This document shows, piece by piece, positions 1 through 8,380 of a stretch of DNA of 64,000 nt. The number at the start of each line of letters is the position of its first letter. Positions within the stretch are counted from its first letter, which is position 1. The DNA lies in the NCBI GenBank assembly GCA_007693915.1, contig RECS01000109.1:1-64000 (forward strand), written 5' to 3'. The position numbers were made by a program, and so were the translations under genes. A model generated the notes under the pieces. The model worked only from the letters and a program-made list of their open reading frames with translations, was not told where the DNA came from and did not search any database. This DNA is from Saprospirales bacterium (GTDB lineage Bacteria; Bacteroidota; Bacteroidia; Chitinophagales; Saprospiraceae).

Positions 1-109
1 TAGAAAGTAGGCCGGTCTCGTAAGAACACGGAATGCAATGGAGTGGGATGACGAGATAGAAAGCCTGTCTCGTAAGAGCACGGAATGCAATGAAGTGGAC
101 TGACGAGAT
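1..109. repeat. two REP-like palindromic repeats
   Basis: Two 43-bp units (15-57 and 67-109) differ at only a few positions. Each begins TCTCGTAAGA and ends TGACGAGAT, so the ends are inverted (TCTCGT/ACGAGA), and each is preceded by TAGAAAG. They look like REP-type or small non-autonomous repeats. The first unit starts near the window edge, so the array may be longer. A partial copy of the left end occurs at 4356-4370. Confidence 0.55.
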
Positions 110-499
110 CAATAACCAAGGCTTTTGCCAAAAGAGCATCTACCACCATCTATCGAAATCAGCATACATTACAGCAACTACCAAAATTTTAATAAAACTT
201 TAAATCCTCGAAAAAGATCGTAAATAGCATTTACCGACCAGGTATTTTAACAAAAAGACTAAAATTTCGAGAGCACTAATATTGCATTTTTTTAATTTAT
301 AAGTTACTGATTACAATTATTTTAATCAATTTTTTTTTTAGAATTAATTGATGGTAAATTTCTTGGTAAAGTTAGATATCTAAATTTCATCATAAGTTCA
401 ATGAAATCAAAATATAAACTAAAGGTTGATCTAACATAATAAAGCTAAACAGAAAATCTTTTAAAACTGTTAACTTAACAACATTTATTCAACTGTATT
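110..499. other. AT-rich intergenic region upstream of the OmpA gene
   Basis: No convincing gene, tRNA or terminator is seen here. The DNA is strongly AT-rich with T-runs around 285-345. It presumably carries the promoter of the following plus-strand OmpA-family gene, but no clean TAnnTTTG box was recognised. Confidence 0.4.
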
Positions 500-1561
500 T
501 TGAGGTTTATTCATATCATATTGTTTTTTATCTTAAGTCTTCCATTCTGCTTAGAATCGCAAAATGGATTCAGGATCGTGAATGACACCATATTTAAATA
601 TGAGTTCTCCTTTATGGTCCTTTTTGATACAGACTACGATGAAACAGACTCCTTGCCAATGGATGAGATCATCCGTCTAAGGAATGCACTCAATTTGTTT
701 CCTGATGGTTTTGTACAGTTAGAAGCGCGAACCGACAGCCGCGGAGGACTTGAATATAATTATGACCTAGCTACTCGAAGAATGGAGTTTGCAAAAAGTG
801 TATTCATAGATAAGGGAATTAATGAAAGTCGTTTTTTAGAGTTTATTTATGGTAAAACCAATCCCTTAGCGGACAATAAAAGTGCTGAAGGGCGACAAAA
901 AAACAGATCTGTTTTAGTCACTTTTGAACGATCGGTACCATTGATTCCATTTATCGGTAGAATTACTGATGAGGAAACCGGTAAAGGGTTAAGCGGCAGG
1001 ATTTTTATTGGAAATGAATTTTTTCAAGATTCTGTCGACACCAATGATGAAGGGGAATTCGTCTTAAAATTACCGGCCAGTGGCGCATTTTCATTTGAAT
1101 TCTTTTCACCGGATTACATAAAAGGTAGAACATACTACCAATATAATGAAGATGCAGAGGCTCTCAAAGACATCAAATTGGAGCCATTAAAAATCGGGAT
1201 GACTTTTAGTTTTGATGATATGCTTTTTTATCCTAATACCACTATTCTGATGGAGGAATACAAGCATACCCTTCCTCGCTTGTTCGACATGTTGGATATA
1301 GCAAAAAATTACCGTTTTGAAATTCAGGGTCATGTGCATTCACCCAGAAGATCACCACAAAGGGAAGGAACATATTTTTACGACCTGTCAGCACGAAGGG
1401 CAAGGATGGTCTATCAGTATTTAGTTGACCGCGGTATAGAGGCAGACCGTCTGGAGTGGAAAGCTTACAGTAATTACCATATGGTTTTTCCCGGTGCAAA
1501 GACTGAAATGCAAATGAGGAGAAACAGGCGAGTGGTGATTAAAGTTCTTGAGCCTTTATAG
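500..1561 (+). CDS. OmpA-family protein with two OmpA-like domains
   Basis: 353 aa with a short N-terminal signal peptide (MRFIHIILFFILSLPF). Residues about 32-145 and 232-353 each resemble an OmpA C-terminal (peptidoglycan-associating) domain: both have the pattern of a beta strand, 'LSARRARMVYQYL' or 'LATRRMEFAKSVF' helix and a terminal R-rich 'RRNRRVVIKV' or 'GRQKNRSVLVTF' strand. The stretch between (about 148-225) looks like a carboxypeptidase-regulatory-like beta sandwich ('GRITDEETGKGLSGRIFI'). Family knowledge suggests anchoring to peptidoglycan from the outer membrane or periplasm; the double-domain layout is less common than one domain. The start is TTG at 500; no in-frame ATG precedes the signal peptide. 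Confidence 0.75.
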   Translation: MRFIHIILFFILSLPFCLESQNGFRIVNDTIFKYEFSFMVLFDTDYDETDSLPMDEIIRLRNALNLFPDGFVQLEARTDSRGGLEYNYDLATRRMEFAKSVFIDKGINESRFLEFIYGKTNPLADNKSAEGRQKNRSVLVTFERSVPLIPFIGRITDEETGKGLSGRIFIGNEFFQDSVDTNDEGEFVLKLPASGAFSFEFFSPDYIKGRTYYQYNEDAEALKDIKLEPLKIGMTFSFDDMLFYPNTTILMEEYKHTLPRLFDMLDIAKNYRFEIQGHVHSPRRSPQREGTYFYDLSARRARMVYQYLVDRGIEADRLEWKAYSNYHMVFPGAKTEMQMRRNRRVVIKVLEPL

Positions 1562-2043
1562 TAACGCAGATCGAACTATTTTTATTCAGTTTCTGATTAA
1601 AAGTTATAAAAAAGTAATAATTGATTTAACCAAAATTAAGCAACTGCAAGTAAGCGAATAAAGTAGATCAATTTTGATAAGTTTTTTGATTCGTCCACTT
1701 TCTTTTAGTATTTGTTCTGAGGAGTTAACTACCTATCAAGCCTTCAAAATGCAAGCGAGTAAAACTCAAAAGCCGAAATCACAACAATAACGCGAATTAT
1801 TCACAAAGCTTTTACTGCAAAGCCAAACTGTCTGTTATAATAGAAAATGGTGGAATTTTGCTATCCTCAAAATTGGGCTATAATTTCTTCGGATAAAAAC
1901 TCCTAGGCTTCCCAATTCTATTGACATTTTTGCTTTTCGTAAAGAGATCTCATGTATAATCTGGGCTAAATTTTAAACAAAAATGTCTAAAAGTTTCTTT
2001 CTGTTTAGTGTTCAAAAGTATCTTTGCGAATTGATTTAACATA
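1562..2043. other. intergenic region before ubiE
   Basis: About 480 bp without a supportable gene; short ATG frames here (13 and 19 codons) are not credible. The only recognised signal is the TATCTTTG promoter box close to ubiE. Confidence 0.45.
2019..2026 (+). promoter_or_regulatory. Bacteroidetes-type -7 box (TATCTTTG) of ubiE
   Basis: TATCTTTG matches the TAnnTTTG -7 consensus of the Bacteroidetes primary sigma factor and lies 17 bp before the ubiE ATG, giving a very short leader. The -33 element is not clear. Confidence 0.6.
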
Positions 2044-2769
2044 ATGGCAGAAATAAAACCATACGAAGACGATGCAGAAAAAAAGGAACAGATCGCCAGA
2101 ATGTTCGACAATATTGCAGGAAAGTATGACTTTGTAAATCGTCTCTTGTCCCTTGGTGTAGATAGAATTTGGAGAAAAAAAGCAATACATTTACTGCAAA
2201 AAGATAATCCTTTAAAAGTCCTTGATGTTGCTACCGGTACTGCTCGAGTGGCTATTGAATTATCAGCCGAGCTTCCGCATGCAAAAATAATAGGGGTAGA
2301 TATTTCAAATAAAATGTTGGACATCGGCAGAAAGAAAATTGAAGAAAAAAACCTATCAAATAGCATTGAGCTTCTTTATGGTGACTCTGAGGACCTTCAA
2401 TTTAAAGACAATGAATTCGATGCCGTTACAGTAGCTTTTGGTGTAAGAAACTTTGAAAACCTTGCAAAAGGTCTTGAGGAAATGCATCGGGTATTGAAAC
2501 CCGGCGGCAAACTAGTAATTCTTGAGTTTTCAAAACCTATAGTTTTTCCACTCAAACAACTTTTTAAAATCTACTTTAAATACGTCCTGCCAACCATTGG
2601 AAAAGTGATGAGTAATGACCGACGAGCGTATAAATATTTATACGATTCCGTACAAGCTTTTCCTGACTATGATCGTTTCTTATCTGTCTTAAACGATTTA
2701 GGATATAAAAAATCGAAATATATAATAATGACAGGCGGAATCTGTTGTATTTATACTGCGGAAAAATAA
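2044..2769 (+). CDS. ubiE: demethylmenaquinone methyltransferase (UbiE/MenG)
   Basis: 241 aa, the usual length. SAM-dependent class I methyltransferase that makes menaquinone from demethylmenaquinone (and ubiquinol precursors in ubiquinone producers; Bacteroidota normally have only menaquinone). Diagnostic UbiE/COQ5 signatures are present: 'YDFVNRLLSLGVDRIWRK' near residue 30, motif I 'VLDVATGT' near 60, 'FGVRNFENL' near 135, and 'RVLKPGGKLVILEFSKP' near 150-166. The ATG at 2044 follows the promoter box closely. The porT-like gene starts 5 bp after its stop, so the two are probably co-transcribed, an arrangement known in other Bacteroidota. Confidence 0.95.
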   Translation: MAEIKPYEDDAEKKEQIARMFDNIAGKYDFVNRLLSLGVDRIWRKKAIHLLQKDNPLKVLDVATGTARVAIELSAELPHAKIIGVDISNKMLDIGRKKIEEKNLSNSIELLYGDSEDLQFKDNEFDAVTVAFGVRNFENLAKGLEEMHRVLKPGGKLVILEFSKPIVFPLKQLFKIYFKYVLPTIGKVMSNDRRAYKYLYDSVQAFPDYDRFLSVLNDLGYKKSKYIIMTGGICCIYTAEK

Positions 2770-2774
2770 TTTAC

Positions 2775-3479
2775 ATGAAAATTTTTATTTTAGCTTTTTT
2801 AAGCTTTTTCTGTTATCAGGAAATGCAGGCACAGCAGGTGCAGAGTTACAATTACAACTCCTTTAAACACAGACCTTATTATTTTGGCATTTCGCTGGGC
2901 TACAGCACATCTAACTTCAAAATTAGCCATTCTACTGATTTTATAAAAAACGAAAACTACAGTCTTACTGAAGCAATAAGTGGTCCGGGATTTCAGATTG
3001 GAGTAGTCGGCAATCTGAAATTTGGTGATTACTTCGACTTTAGAACTATCCCTACTTTCCTTTTTACCGAAAGAACCATACAGTACCGAAATGTGGGAAG
3101 TGGTGTTGGTGATCAAATGCATAGAGAGAGTTTGGAATCAGTTTTTTTTGAAATGCCCTTCATCTTGCGGTTTAAATCTCATCCTTACAAAGATCGTAGA
3201 ATATTTGTAACGGCTGGAATTAAGTATTCCTATGACCTGCAAAACAACTCCAGAACACGTCAAGCGGAAAACATTATTCAGATTTCACCACATGACTATA
3301 TGGCTGAAGTAGGTTTCGGAATGCAAATTTTCCTACCCTACTTTATATTATCGCCACAAATTACTTTTTCCCATGGATTAAGTAATATTTTAATAGCTAA
3401 TAAAAGCTTGGCAGAAGCATCTGTTTTAGAGAAAATCTTATCCAGGACAATTAGTTTCACTTTGTTGTTTGAGGGCTAG
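2775..3479 (+). CDS. porT: PorT-like outer-membrane beta-barrel protein (T9SS)
   Basis: 234 aa from the ATG at 2775, which begins a clear signal peptide (MKIFILAFLSFF...MQAQQ). An upstream in-frame ATG at 2745 lies inside ubiE and would spoil the signal peptide. The mature part has alternating hydrophobic strands ('YYFGISLGYSTSNFKI', 'FDFRTIPTFLF', 'FILSPQITFSHGLSNIL') typical of an eight-stranded PorT/OMP_b-brl_2 barrel. PorT (SprT) is required for type IX secretion. Position directly behind ubiE supports this assignment, because that gene pair recurs in Bacteroidota. The symbol rests on family pattern and context rather than alignment. Confidence 0.75.
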   Translation: MKIFILAFLSFFCYQEMQAQQVQSYNYNSFKHRPYYFGISLGYSTSNFKISHSTDFIKNENYSLTEAISGPGFQIGVVGNLKFGDYFDFRTIPTFLFTERTIQYRNVGSGVGDQMHRESLESVFFEMPFILRFKSHPYKDRRIFVTAGIKYSYDLQNNSRTRQAENIIQISPHDYMAEVGFGMQIFLPYFILSPQITFSHGLSNILIANKSLAEASVLEKILSRTISFTLLFEG

Positions 3480-3601
3480 GAAATAAAAAACAAAACTTAA
3501 TTTTAATTTAAAAATATTCTCTTATAGGTAATATCAGGGTGTATTTGCTGACATTTCAAATAAACACCTGTTGTTATCCTTGTCTATATTTAAATATTCT
3601 T

Positions 3602-4336
3602 GTGAAAAAGACTACAACCCCACCCATACTTTCGATCATCATTCCTGTCTTCAATGAAGAAAAAACCATACACCTCATACTCGAAAAGGTAGCTGAAGTG
3701 GAATTGATAGCCGGGATGAAAAAAGAAATCATTCTGATAAATGATTGTTCATCAGATAATAGTAGAAAAGCGATACAAGAATTTTCAGAAAAAAGACCGG
3801 AAATACTTATCCAATACTTCGAACACGAGGTAAATCAAGGAAAAGGAGCGGCACTGCATACCGGAATTCAAAAAGCAAGTGGTGAATATCTCATTATTCA
3901 GGATGCTGACCTAGAATACAATCCAGAGGAATACAATGAACTGCTCGTACCGGTGATAAAAGGCTTTGCAGATGTAGTTTATGGCTCGCGCTTCAGAGGA
4001 GGTAAGCCCCACCGAAATATGTTTTTTTTCCATACAAGAGGTAATAAGATACTCACCTTTTTATCCAATCTGGTGAACAATCAAAGCCTGACAGACATAG
4101 AAACCTGTTATAAGCTCTTCAGATCAGATGTCATAAAAAAAATCCCATTGCAAGAAAAGCGCTTTGGATTTGAACCCGAAGTAACTGCAAAGCTCGCTAG
4201 AGACAAAACCATACGGATTTATGAAGTTGGAATTTCCTACTACGGGAGAACCTTTCAGGAAGGAAAAAAAATTGGGTGGAAAGATGGATTTAGGGCTATC
4301 TATTGCATTTTGAAATATGGATTGTTCCGAAGGTAG
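3602..4336 (+). CDS. family 2 glycosyltransferase, dolichyl-phosphate mannose synthase type
   Basis: 244 aa from the GTG at 3602; the frame is open back to a GTG at 3539, but the first 21 residues there are Cys-rich and unlike the family. GT-A fold motifs are clear: 'LSIIIPVFNEEKTI' at the N-terminus, 'ILINDCSSDNS', 'GKGAALHTGIQKASGEYL', the metal-binding 'QDADLEYNP' and 'VYGSRFRGG'. Proteins of this type move mannose or glucose from a nucleotide sugar to a polyprenyl phosphate at the membrane. No C-terminal membrane segments are seen, as in soluble DPM1-like enzymes. It stands alone between porT and the two-component genes, so the acceptor is unknown. Confidence 0.85.
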   Translation: MKKTTTPPILSIIIPVFNEEKTIHLILEKVAEVELIAGMKKEIILINDCSSDNSRKAIQEFSEKRPEILIQYFEHEVNQGKGAALHTGIQKASGEYLIIQDADLEYNPEEYNELLVPVIKGFADVVYGSRFRGGKPHRNMFFFHTRGNKILTFLSNLVNNQSLTDIETCYKLFRSDVIKKIPLQEKRFGFEPEVTAKLARDKTIRIYEVGISYYGRTFQEGKKIGWKDGFRAIYCILKYGLFRR

Positions 4337-4355
4337 ATTGAGGTTGTTGACCTTT

Positions 4356-4370
4356 GATCTCGTAAGAACA
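4356..4370 (+). repeat. partial copy of the TCTCGTAAGAACA repeat
   Basis: GATCTCGTAAGAACA matches the left end of the palindromic units at 15-57 and 67-109. The sequence then diverges (TGACGCGACAAGTCG), so only half of the element is present. Confidence 0.35.
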
Positions 4371-4466
4371 TGACGCGACAAGTCGTAAAAAGCCAATCGT
4401 ATCTATTATTAAATTATCTCAACCTTTAACCCAAAATTAAGTTTCTTAATTAATTTAACTGCGTTT

Positions 4467-5465
4467 ATGAATAACAATAAGTTAAGGTTGCTTTCCTATG
4501 TCATTATTGTTTATATGTTGCTGGCATTTGCATGGTGGACTATTTTATTGAACAATAAAAATGAGGATGCATTTACGGCAAAAAAAGAGCTTTTGAGAAT
4601 AGTTTTAATTGCCGATAATCAATACGAAGATGAACGGTCTTTTCTCCAGCATCCATCATACCTAAACCTAAAACAACGGTATGAACGTAGACAACTAATG
4701 ATATTTGGTGAATCACTTGTATTTGTAATCAGCCTTTTCATTGGATTTTGGTTTATCAACAAAGGGTACAGGGATATCATTAAAAATTCAAAAACAAAGA
4801 CCAATTTTCTCCTCTCAATTAGTCATGAATTGAAGAGTCCAGTAGCAAGTGTAAAGCTTGCATTGGAGACCATAATAAAGCGAAAGCTAAGTAGCGAACA
4901 ACTACTAAAAGTCAGTTCCGGCGCCCTTGCTGAAAATACTCGGCTTGGCTCCTTGATTGAAAATCTTTTGTTAGCCACTAAATTAGAAGATCCCTATGAA
5001 ATAAAAATCGAAGAAATCAATCTTTGCGAATTGATTCAACCGATGATTAATAATGAGCTTCTTAAGTACCCTGAAGCTCAGATTGTATTTCAAATTGAGG
5101 AGGGTGCCAATATTGTGAAATCAGATCGATTTGCACTACAAACTATATTTAGTAACCTTCTGGAGAACGCTTTAAAGTATTCTCCGACGATTAAAGAGGT
5201 AAATATGAAAATTGAAACCTCCGGTTTGGATATCATTATTGCAGTGGCAGATAAAGGTATTGGCATACCGGATGAAGAAAAAACCAAAATTTTTGAAAAA
5301 TTCTACCGATTAGGTGCTGAAATTACCCGTGCGACAAAAGGGACGGGACTTGGCTTGTTCATCATTTCGAAAATGGTTACAGCCTTAGAAGGAAATATTC
5401 GTGTGGAAGACAACGATCCTGAGGGTTCTGTGTTTATAGTACATCTAAAAGATCATTTAAATTAA
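4467..5465 (+). CDS. membrane sensor histidine kinase
   Basis: 332 aa. Two membrane segments (about 8-28 and 77-97) enclose a small periplasmic loop of about 48 residues. A HisKA domain follows with 'SISHELKSP' (His120 the likely phosphoacceptor), then a HATPase_c domain with N box 'NLLENALKYSP' (230-240), G1 'DKGIGIPDE' (262-270) and G2 'GTGLGLFI' (292-299). There is no HAMP or PAS domain. The response regulator gene begins 6 bp after the stop, so they form one operon and a cognate pair. The signal sensed is unknown; the small loop suggests a membrane or periplasmic stimulus. Confidence 0.93.
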   Translation: MNNNKLRLLSYVIIVYMLLAFAWWTILLNNKNEDAFTAKKELLRIVLIADNQYEDERSFLQHPSYLNLKQRYERRQLMIFGESLVFVISLFIGFWFINKGYRDIIKNSKTKTNFLLSISHELKSPVASVKLALETIIKRKLSSEQLLKVSSGALAENTRLGSLIENLLLATKLEDPYEIKIEEINLCELIQPMINNELLKYPEAQIVFQIEEGANIVKSDRFALQTIFSNLLENALKYSPTIKEVNMKIETSGLDIIIAVADKGIGIPDEEKTKIFEKFYRLGAEITRATKGTGLGLFIISKMVTALEGNIRVEDNDPEGSVFIVHLKDHLN

Positions 5466-5471
5466 CCTGTG

Positions 5472-6164
5472 ATGGATAGAATATTATTAGTTGAAGATGA
5501 AGACCAGCTAAGGGAGTTGCTTCAGATGAATCTTGAAATGGAAAATTTCGAGGTGGTAACTGCTGCTAACGGCAAGAAAGCTTTCAAAATATTTAATGAG
5601 CAACATTTTGATCTCATTATATTGGATATAATGTTGCCGGATATGGATGGTTTGACAATTTGTGAACAAATCAGACTTAGAAATTCAGAAATACCAATTA
5701 TTTTTCTAACAGCTAAAGACGCAGCTGCTGAGCGCGTTGAAGGACTTAAAAAGGGTGGAGATGACTACATCACTAAACCATTTGATCTGGAAGAATTAAT
5801 CATACGGATCAAGAATCTGCTTAAAAGAAGAGGAAAGTCTACCAATGGTTCATCATTTGACAATTATACTATTGGTGATTACGAAATAAACTTCAAAACC
5901 TTTGAAGCAGAAACCAATAAAGGCAAAATAACCCTTACTCAAAAAGAGGCCTTGTTATTAAAACTCTTAATAGACAGGAAAAACGAAGTGGTCTCCAGGA
6001 ACCAAATACTTCAAGCAGTTTGGGGGTATGACGTATACCCATCTACCAGAACGATTGACAACTTTTTGTTGTCCTTCAGGAAGTATTTCGAGCCCAACCC
6101 ATCCAAACCAAAATTTTTCGTTTCAATAAGAGGGATTGGCTACAAATACACTGAGGAAAATTGA
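5472..6164 (+). CDS. OmpR-family response regulator
   Basis: 230 aa from the ATG at 5472; a GTG directly before it (5469) is an alternative. The receiver domain has the acidic pair 'LVEDED', the phosphoacceptor Asp52 in 'LIILDIMLPDMDG', Thr80 and Lys102 ('DDYITKPF'). The C-terminal winged-helix DNA-binding domain ends with 'SIRGIGYKY', the typical OmpR/PhoB finish. It lies in an operon with the histidine kinase upstream and converges on the next minus-strand gene. It most likely acts as a transcription factor for an unknown regulon. Confidence 0.95.
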   Translation: MDRILLVEDEDQLRELLQMNLEMENFEVVTAANGKKAFKIFNEQHFDLIILDIMLPDMDGLTICEQIRLRNSEIPIIFLTAKDAAAERVEGLKKGGDDYITKPFDLEELIIRIKNLLKRRGKSTNGSSFDNYTIGDYEINFKTFEAETNKGKITLTQKEALLLKLLIDRKNEVVSRNQILQAVWGYDVYPSTRTIDNFLLSFRKYFEPNPSKPKFFVSIRGIGYKYTEEN

Positions 6165-6187
6165 TGAACTCTTGAAATAGTCAACAA

Positions 6188-7600
6188 TTAGGATTCCTTC
6201 TTCACCCTAGGCTTCCTTTTTGTTTTAAACAATTCGACGATTTCTTTTTGATTCATTGTATTCCAATCCAGAAACAATGCAGTTGAAAAACGCTTGATAT
6301 CCTGATAGTCTCTTGATCGCTTATCCGTATAATGCTTAATCAGTTTCTTTAAATATTTTAGACAAATGGTACCTACTAATTGATTGAATTCCTGGTTATT
6401 GAAAACATTGATATATTGAGAGATGACTTTACTCAATTCCATATATCTCGGATATTCCTCAGCCGTTAGTTCATTAATTATTTTACTAAAATAAGCCAAT
6501 AGTGTCAATCTTACGCATTCATTTATCGTAGAAAGTCCCTCATTCATAAAGTAAAACTTCTGTACTTCAGCCAAAGTTACTTCAGAATCATATCCTTCCG
6601 CTCTAATAGTATCCATAAGATCGTAATAGGCATTGAATTGGTCACTGACTTTTGAGCGATCTATTAAACCAGACACCCGTTTATCGCAATCCGTTTTAAT
6701 ATTCAATCGCGAACTGGATAGCAACTCTCGTAAAAACTCAAAGTAATTGTCCACAAATCCATCTACATCTTTTCTGCAGCTATTTAATGTTTTAGCCATT
6801 TCTTGTGTAGTCTCATCATCCAAATCAAAATAATTGATAATCAGACCAAAAACATAAACGAACTCATGATAGCCCCGGAATTCTTTATTGACCATAAACT
6901 TCTTTAAGGTGGGAGCTAGGTTTTGATTGTCCAATTTGAGAATTATCCTTTGCAGAATAAATTCCTTTAGATCAGGATACATAGTGCGCAGTTCAACACC
7001 CTTCTCAGGAAACTGGCTGGTGTAAAAGTTTTCTCCTTCAAACTGTCTTCTCATGCTATGCAGCCCCACTACTCTTTGAGAGGCATCTCTATATTTCATT
7101 AACCTTTGGGAACTCAAATAGCTTTTTACTCTTTTATTGCCTATTTCATTAATGAGGTTAGTAACCCATATATCACTAGATAGTGCAAAAGCCAATTGTA
7201 AGCTTTGACCAATACGACGAGTCAACATCTCAAAATTGGAAGACCTTGCTAGTGTTAAAATAATAGTCCGAAGATGATCCTGAGGGCGTGTATATTTATA
7301 ATTGTTGGTTACTACACCTCTTAGAACACCATATGCTAAAATACGAGGCAAGTAAAGCCCCTCAAATTTATCATCCAATAACTGAGTTTCAAGATCAATG
7401 ATTTGCAATGGGTGGTTATCTGCAATATGCTGATATAATTCTTGTATCTGTGGTTCAAATATTTGTTGCAATTGAACGTAAAAATCCAGCTCATCTTGAT
7501 CATCTTCAGCATTCAGGTATGCCTCCAAATACTCAGAACTTTGCACTTCCCCGGCAAGCTCTTCTATAATCATTGCAAATTCAGCAGATAAATTTTCCAT
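6188..7600 (-). CDS. hypothetical helical protein, unrecognised family
   Basis: 470 aa, no signal peptide, no membrane segment and no known motif that I recognise. The composition is rich in E, L, K, N and Y, and predicted to be almost all helical, with a very acidic N-terminus ('AEDDQDELDF') and a basic C-terminal tail ('KTKRKPRVKKES'). It ends 23 bp from the convergent response regulator. It lies downstream of rpsP in the same direction but behind a hairpin terminator, so probably has its own promoter. Probably cytoplasmic. Length and even codon use argue for a real gene; no function is offered. Confidence 0.7.
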   Translation of the reverse strand: MENLSAEFAMIIEELAGEVQSSEYLEAYLNAEDDQDELDFYVQLQQIFEPQIQELYQHIADNHPLQIIDLETQLLDDKFEGLYLPRILAYGVLRGVVTNNYKYTRPQDHLRTIILTLARSSNFEMLTRRIGQSLQLAFALSSDIWVTNLINEIGNKRVKSYLSSQRLMKYRDASQRVVGLHSMRRQFEGENFYTSQFPEKGVELRTMYPDLKEFILQRIILKLDNQNLAPTLKKFMVNKEFRGYHEFVYVFGLIINYFDLDDETTQEMAKTLNSCRKDVDGFVDNYFEFLRELLSSSRLNIKTDCDKRVSGLIDRSKVSDQFNAYYDLMDTIRAEGYDSEVTLAEVQKFYFMNEGLSTINECVRLTLLAYFSKIINELTAEEYPRYMELSKVISQYINVFNNQEFNQLVGTICLKYLKKLIKHYTDKRSRDYQDIKRFSTALFLDWNTMNQKEIVELFKTKRKPRVKKES

Positions 7601-7640
7601 AATATAAAATTGTAATAAATGATGATAAATAATTGTGAAA

Positions 7641-7668
7641 GACCCGGTGAAAATTAATTCACCAGGTC
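7641..7668 (-). terminator. hairpin terminator downstream of rpsP
   Basis: GACCCGGTGAA (7641-7651) pairs with TTCACCAGGTC (7658-7668), 11 bp with one mismatch and a 6-nt loop. It lies 65 bp past the rpsP stop on the minus strand, followed there by a short U-run. The T-run at 7669-7676 would also serve a plus-strand transcript. Confidence 0.6.
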
Positions 7669-7732
7669 TTATTTTTCTACGAAATATTAAGCGAATAGTT
7701 TAAGCCTGTGGCTATGTCTACCCGACTTTCCA

Positions 7733-8203
7733 TTACTCTTCCTCTTCGGCAACAGCAGGTTTAGTAGCTGCAGCAACAGCAGACATAGTACTAATATCCA
7801 AGCCTGCTATTTTTAGATTTTCTTCCATTTGAGCCTTTCTTGTAGCCTCAAAACGATTCCTGATTCTTTCTTCCTTGGTAGAAATAAATTCCAGATACTT
7901 CGCCTCTGCATCTTCCTGACTAATTGCTCCCTTGGCTACACCTTTCATCAAATGCTTCTTGTACAATACGCCTTGCATTTTCAGCATTGCCTTAACCGTA
8001 TTTGTTGGCTTTGCGCCTTTATTAAGCCAATCCAAAGCTTTGTCTCTGTCCATTTCAATAGTCGCAGGTGAAGTCATCGGATTATAGGATCCAATTCTTT
8101 CGATGTAACGACCATCTCTCGGAGCTCTTGCATCAGCGACCACTATGTGGTAAAACGGGCTCTTTTTTCTTCCTTTCCTTTGCAGTCTAAGTTTTACTGC
8201 CAT
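7733..8203 (-). CDS. rpsP: 30S ribosomal protein S16
   Basis: 156 aa. The first 80 residues are a standard bS16 ('[20 protein letters not shown]', '[17 protein letters not shown]', '[16 protein letters not shown]'). A C-terminal extension of about 75 residues, charged and ending in an Ala/Val/Glu-rich tail ('AVAEEEE'), follows; such tails are usual in Bacteroidota, whereas E. coli S16 has about 82 residues. The protein is needed for 30S assembly. The usual neighbours rimM and trmD are not present here, and rplS lies 5 kb upstream as a separate unit. Confidence 0.97.
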   Translation of the reverse strand: MAVKLRLQRKGRKKSPFYHIVVADARAPRDGRYIERIGSYNPMTSPATIEMDRDKALDWLNKGAKPTNTVKAMLKMQGVLYKKHLMKGVAKGAISQEDAEAKYLEFISTKEERIRNRFEATRKAQMEENLKIAGLDISTMSAVAAATKPAVAEEEE

Positions 8204-8273
8204 TTTTTATTTGTTTTAAAAATTCAACAATACTCACGTCAGTCAATTAATGACAAGTGAGCTTTTCGGGGCG

Positions 8274-8281
8274 CAAAGTTA
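8274..8281 (-). promoter_or_regulatory. promoter -7 box (TAACTTTG) of rpsP with hairpin leader
   Basis: On the minus strand TAACTTTG (plus-strand CAAAGTTA) matches TAnnTTTG, 70 bp before the rpsP ATG. The leader contains an imperfect hairpin (CTCACTTGTCA ... TGACGTGAG, 8231-8259) that could be a structured 5' UTR; a regulatory role is inference only. Confidence 0.5.
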
Positions 8282-8380
8282 CGCATAACTTTATTTATCG
8301 CTACATTAATGCAGATATTTTTTTACAACTGAATAGAAAAAAGTATATGAATCTGGCAAAGTAGATATTCCAATGAGGAG

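Noticed and set aside
1242-1499. 85-codon minus-strand ORF in the OmpA gene
   Set aside because: Antisense to a well-supported OmpA domain, with no start signal or homology.
3539-3601. Upstream extension of the glycosyltransferase (GTG at 3539)
   Set aside because: The added 21 residues are Cys-rich, unlike the family, and overlap a TATATTTA promoter-like site; the GTG at 3602 fits better.
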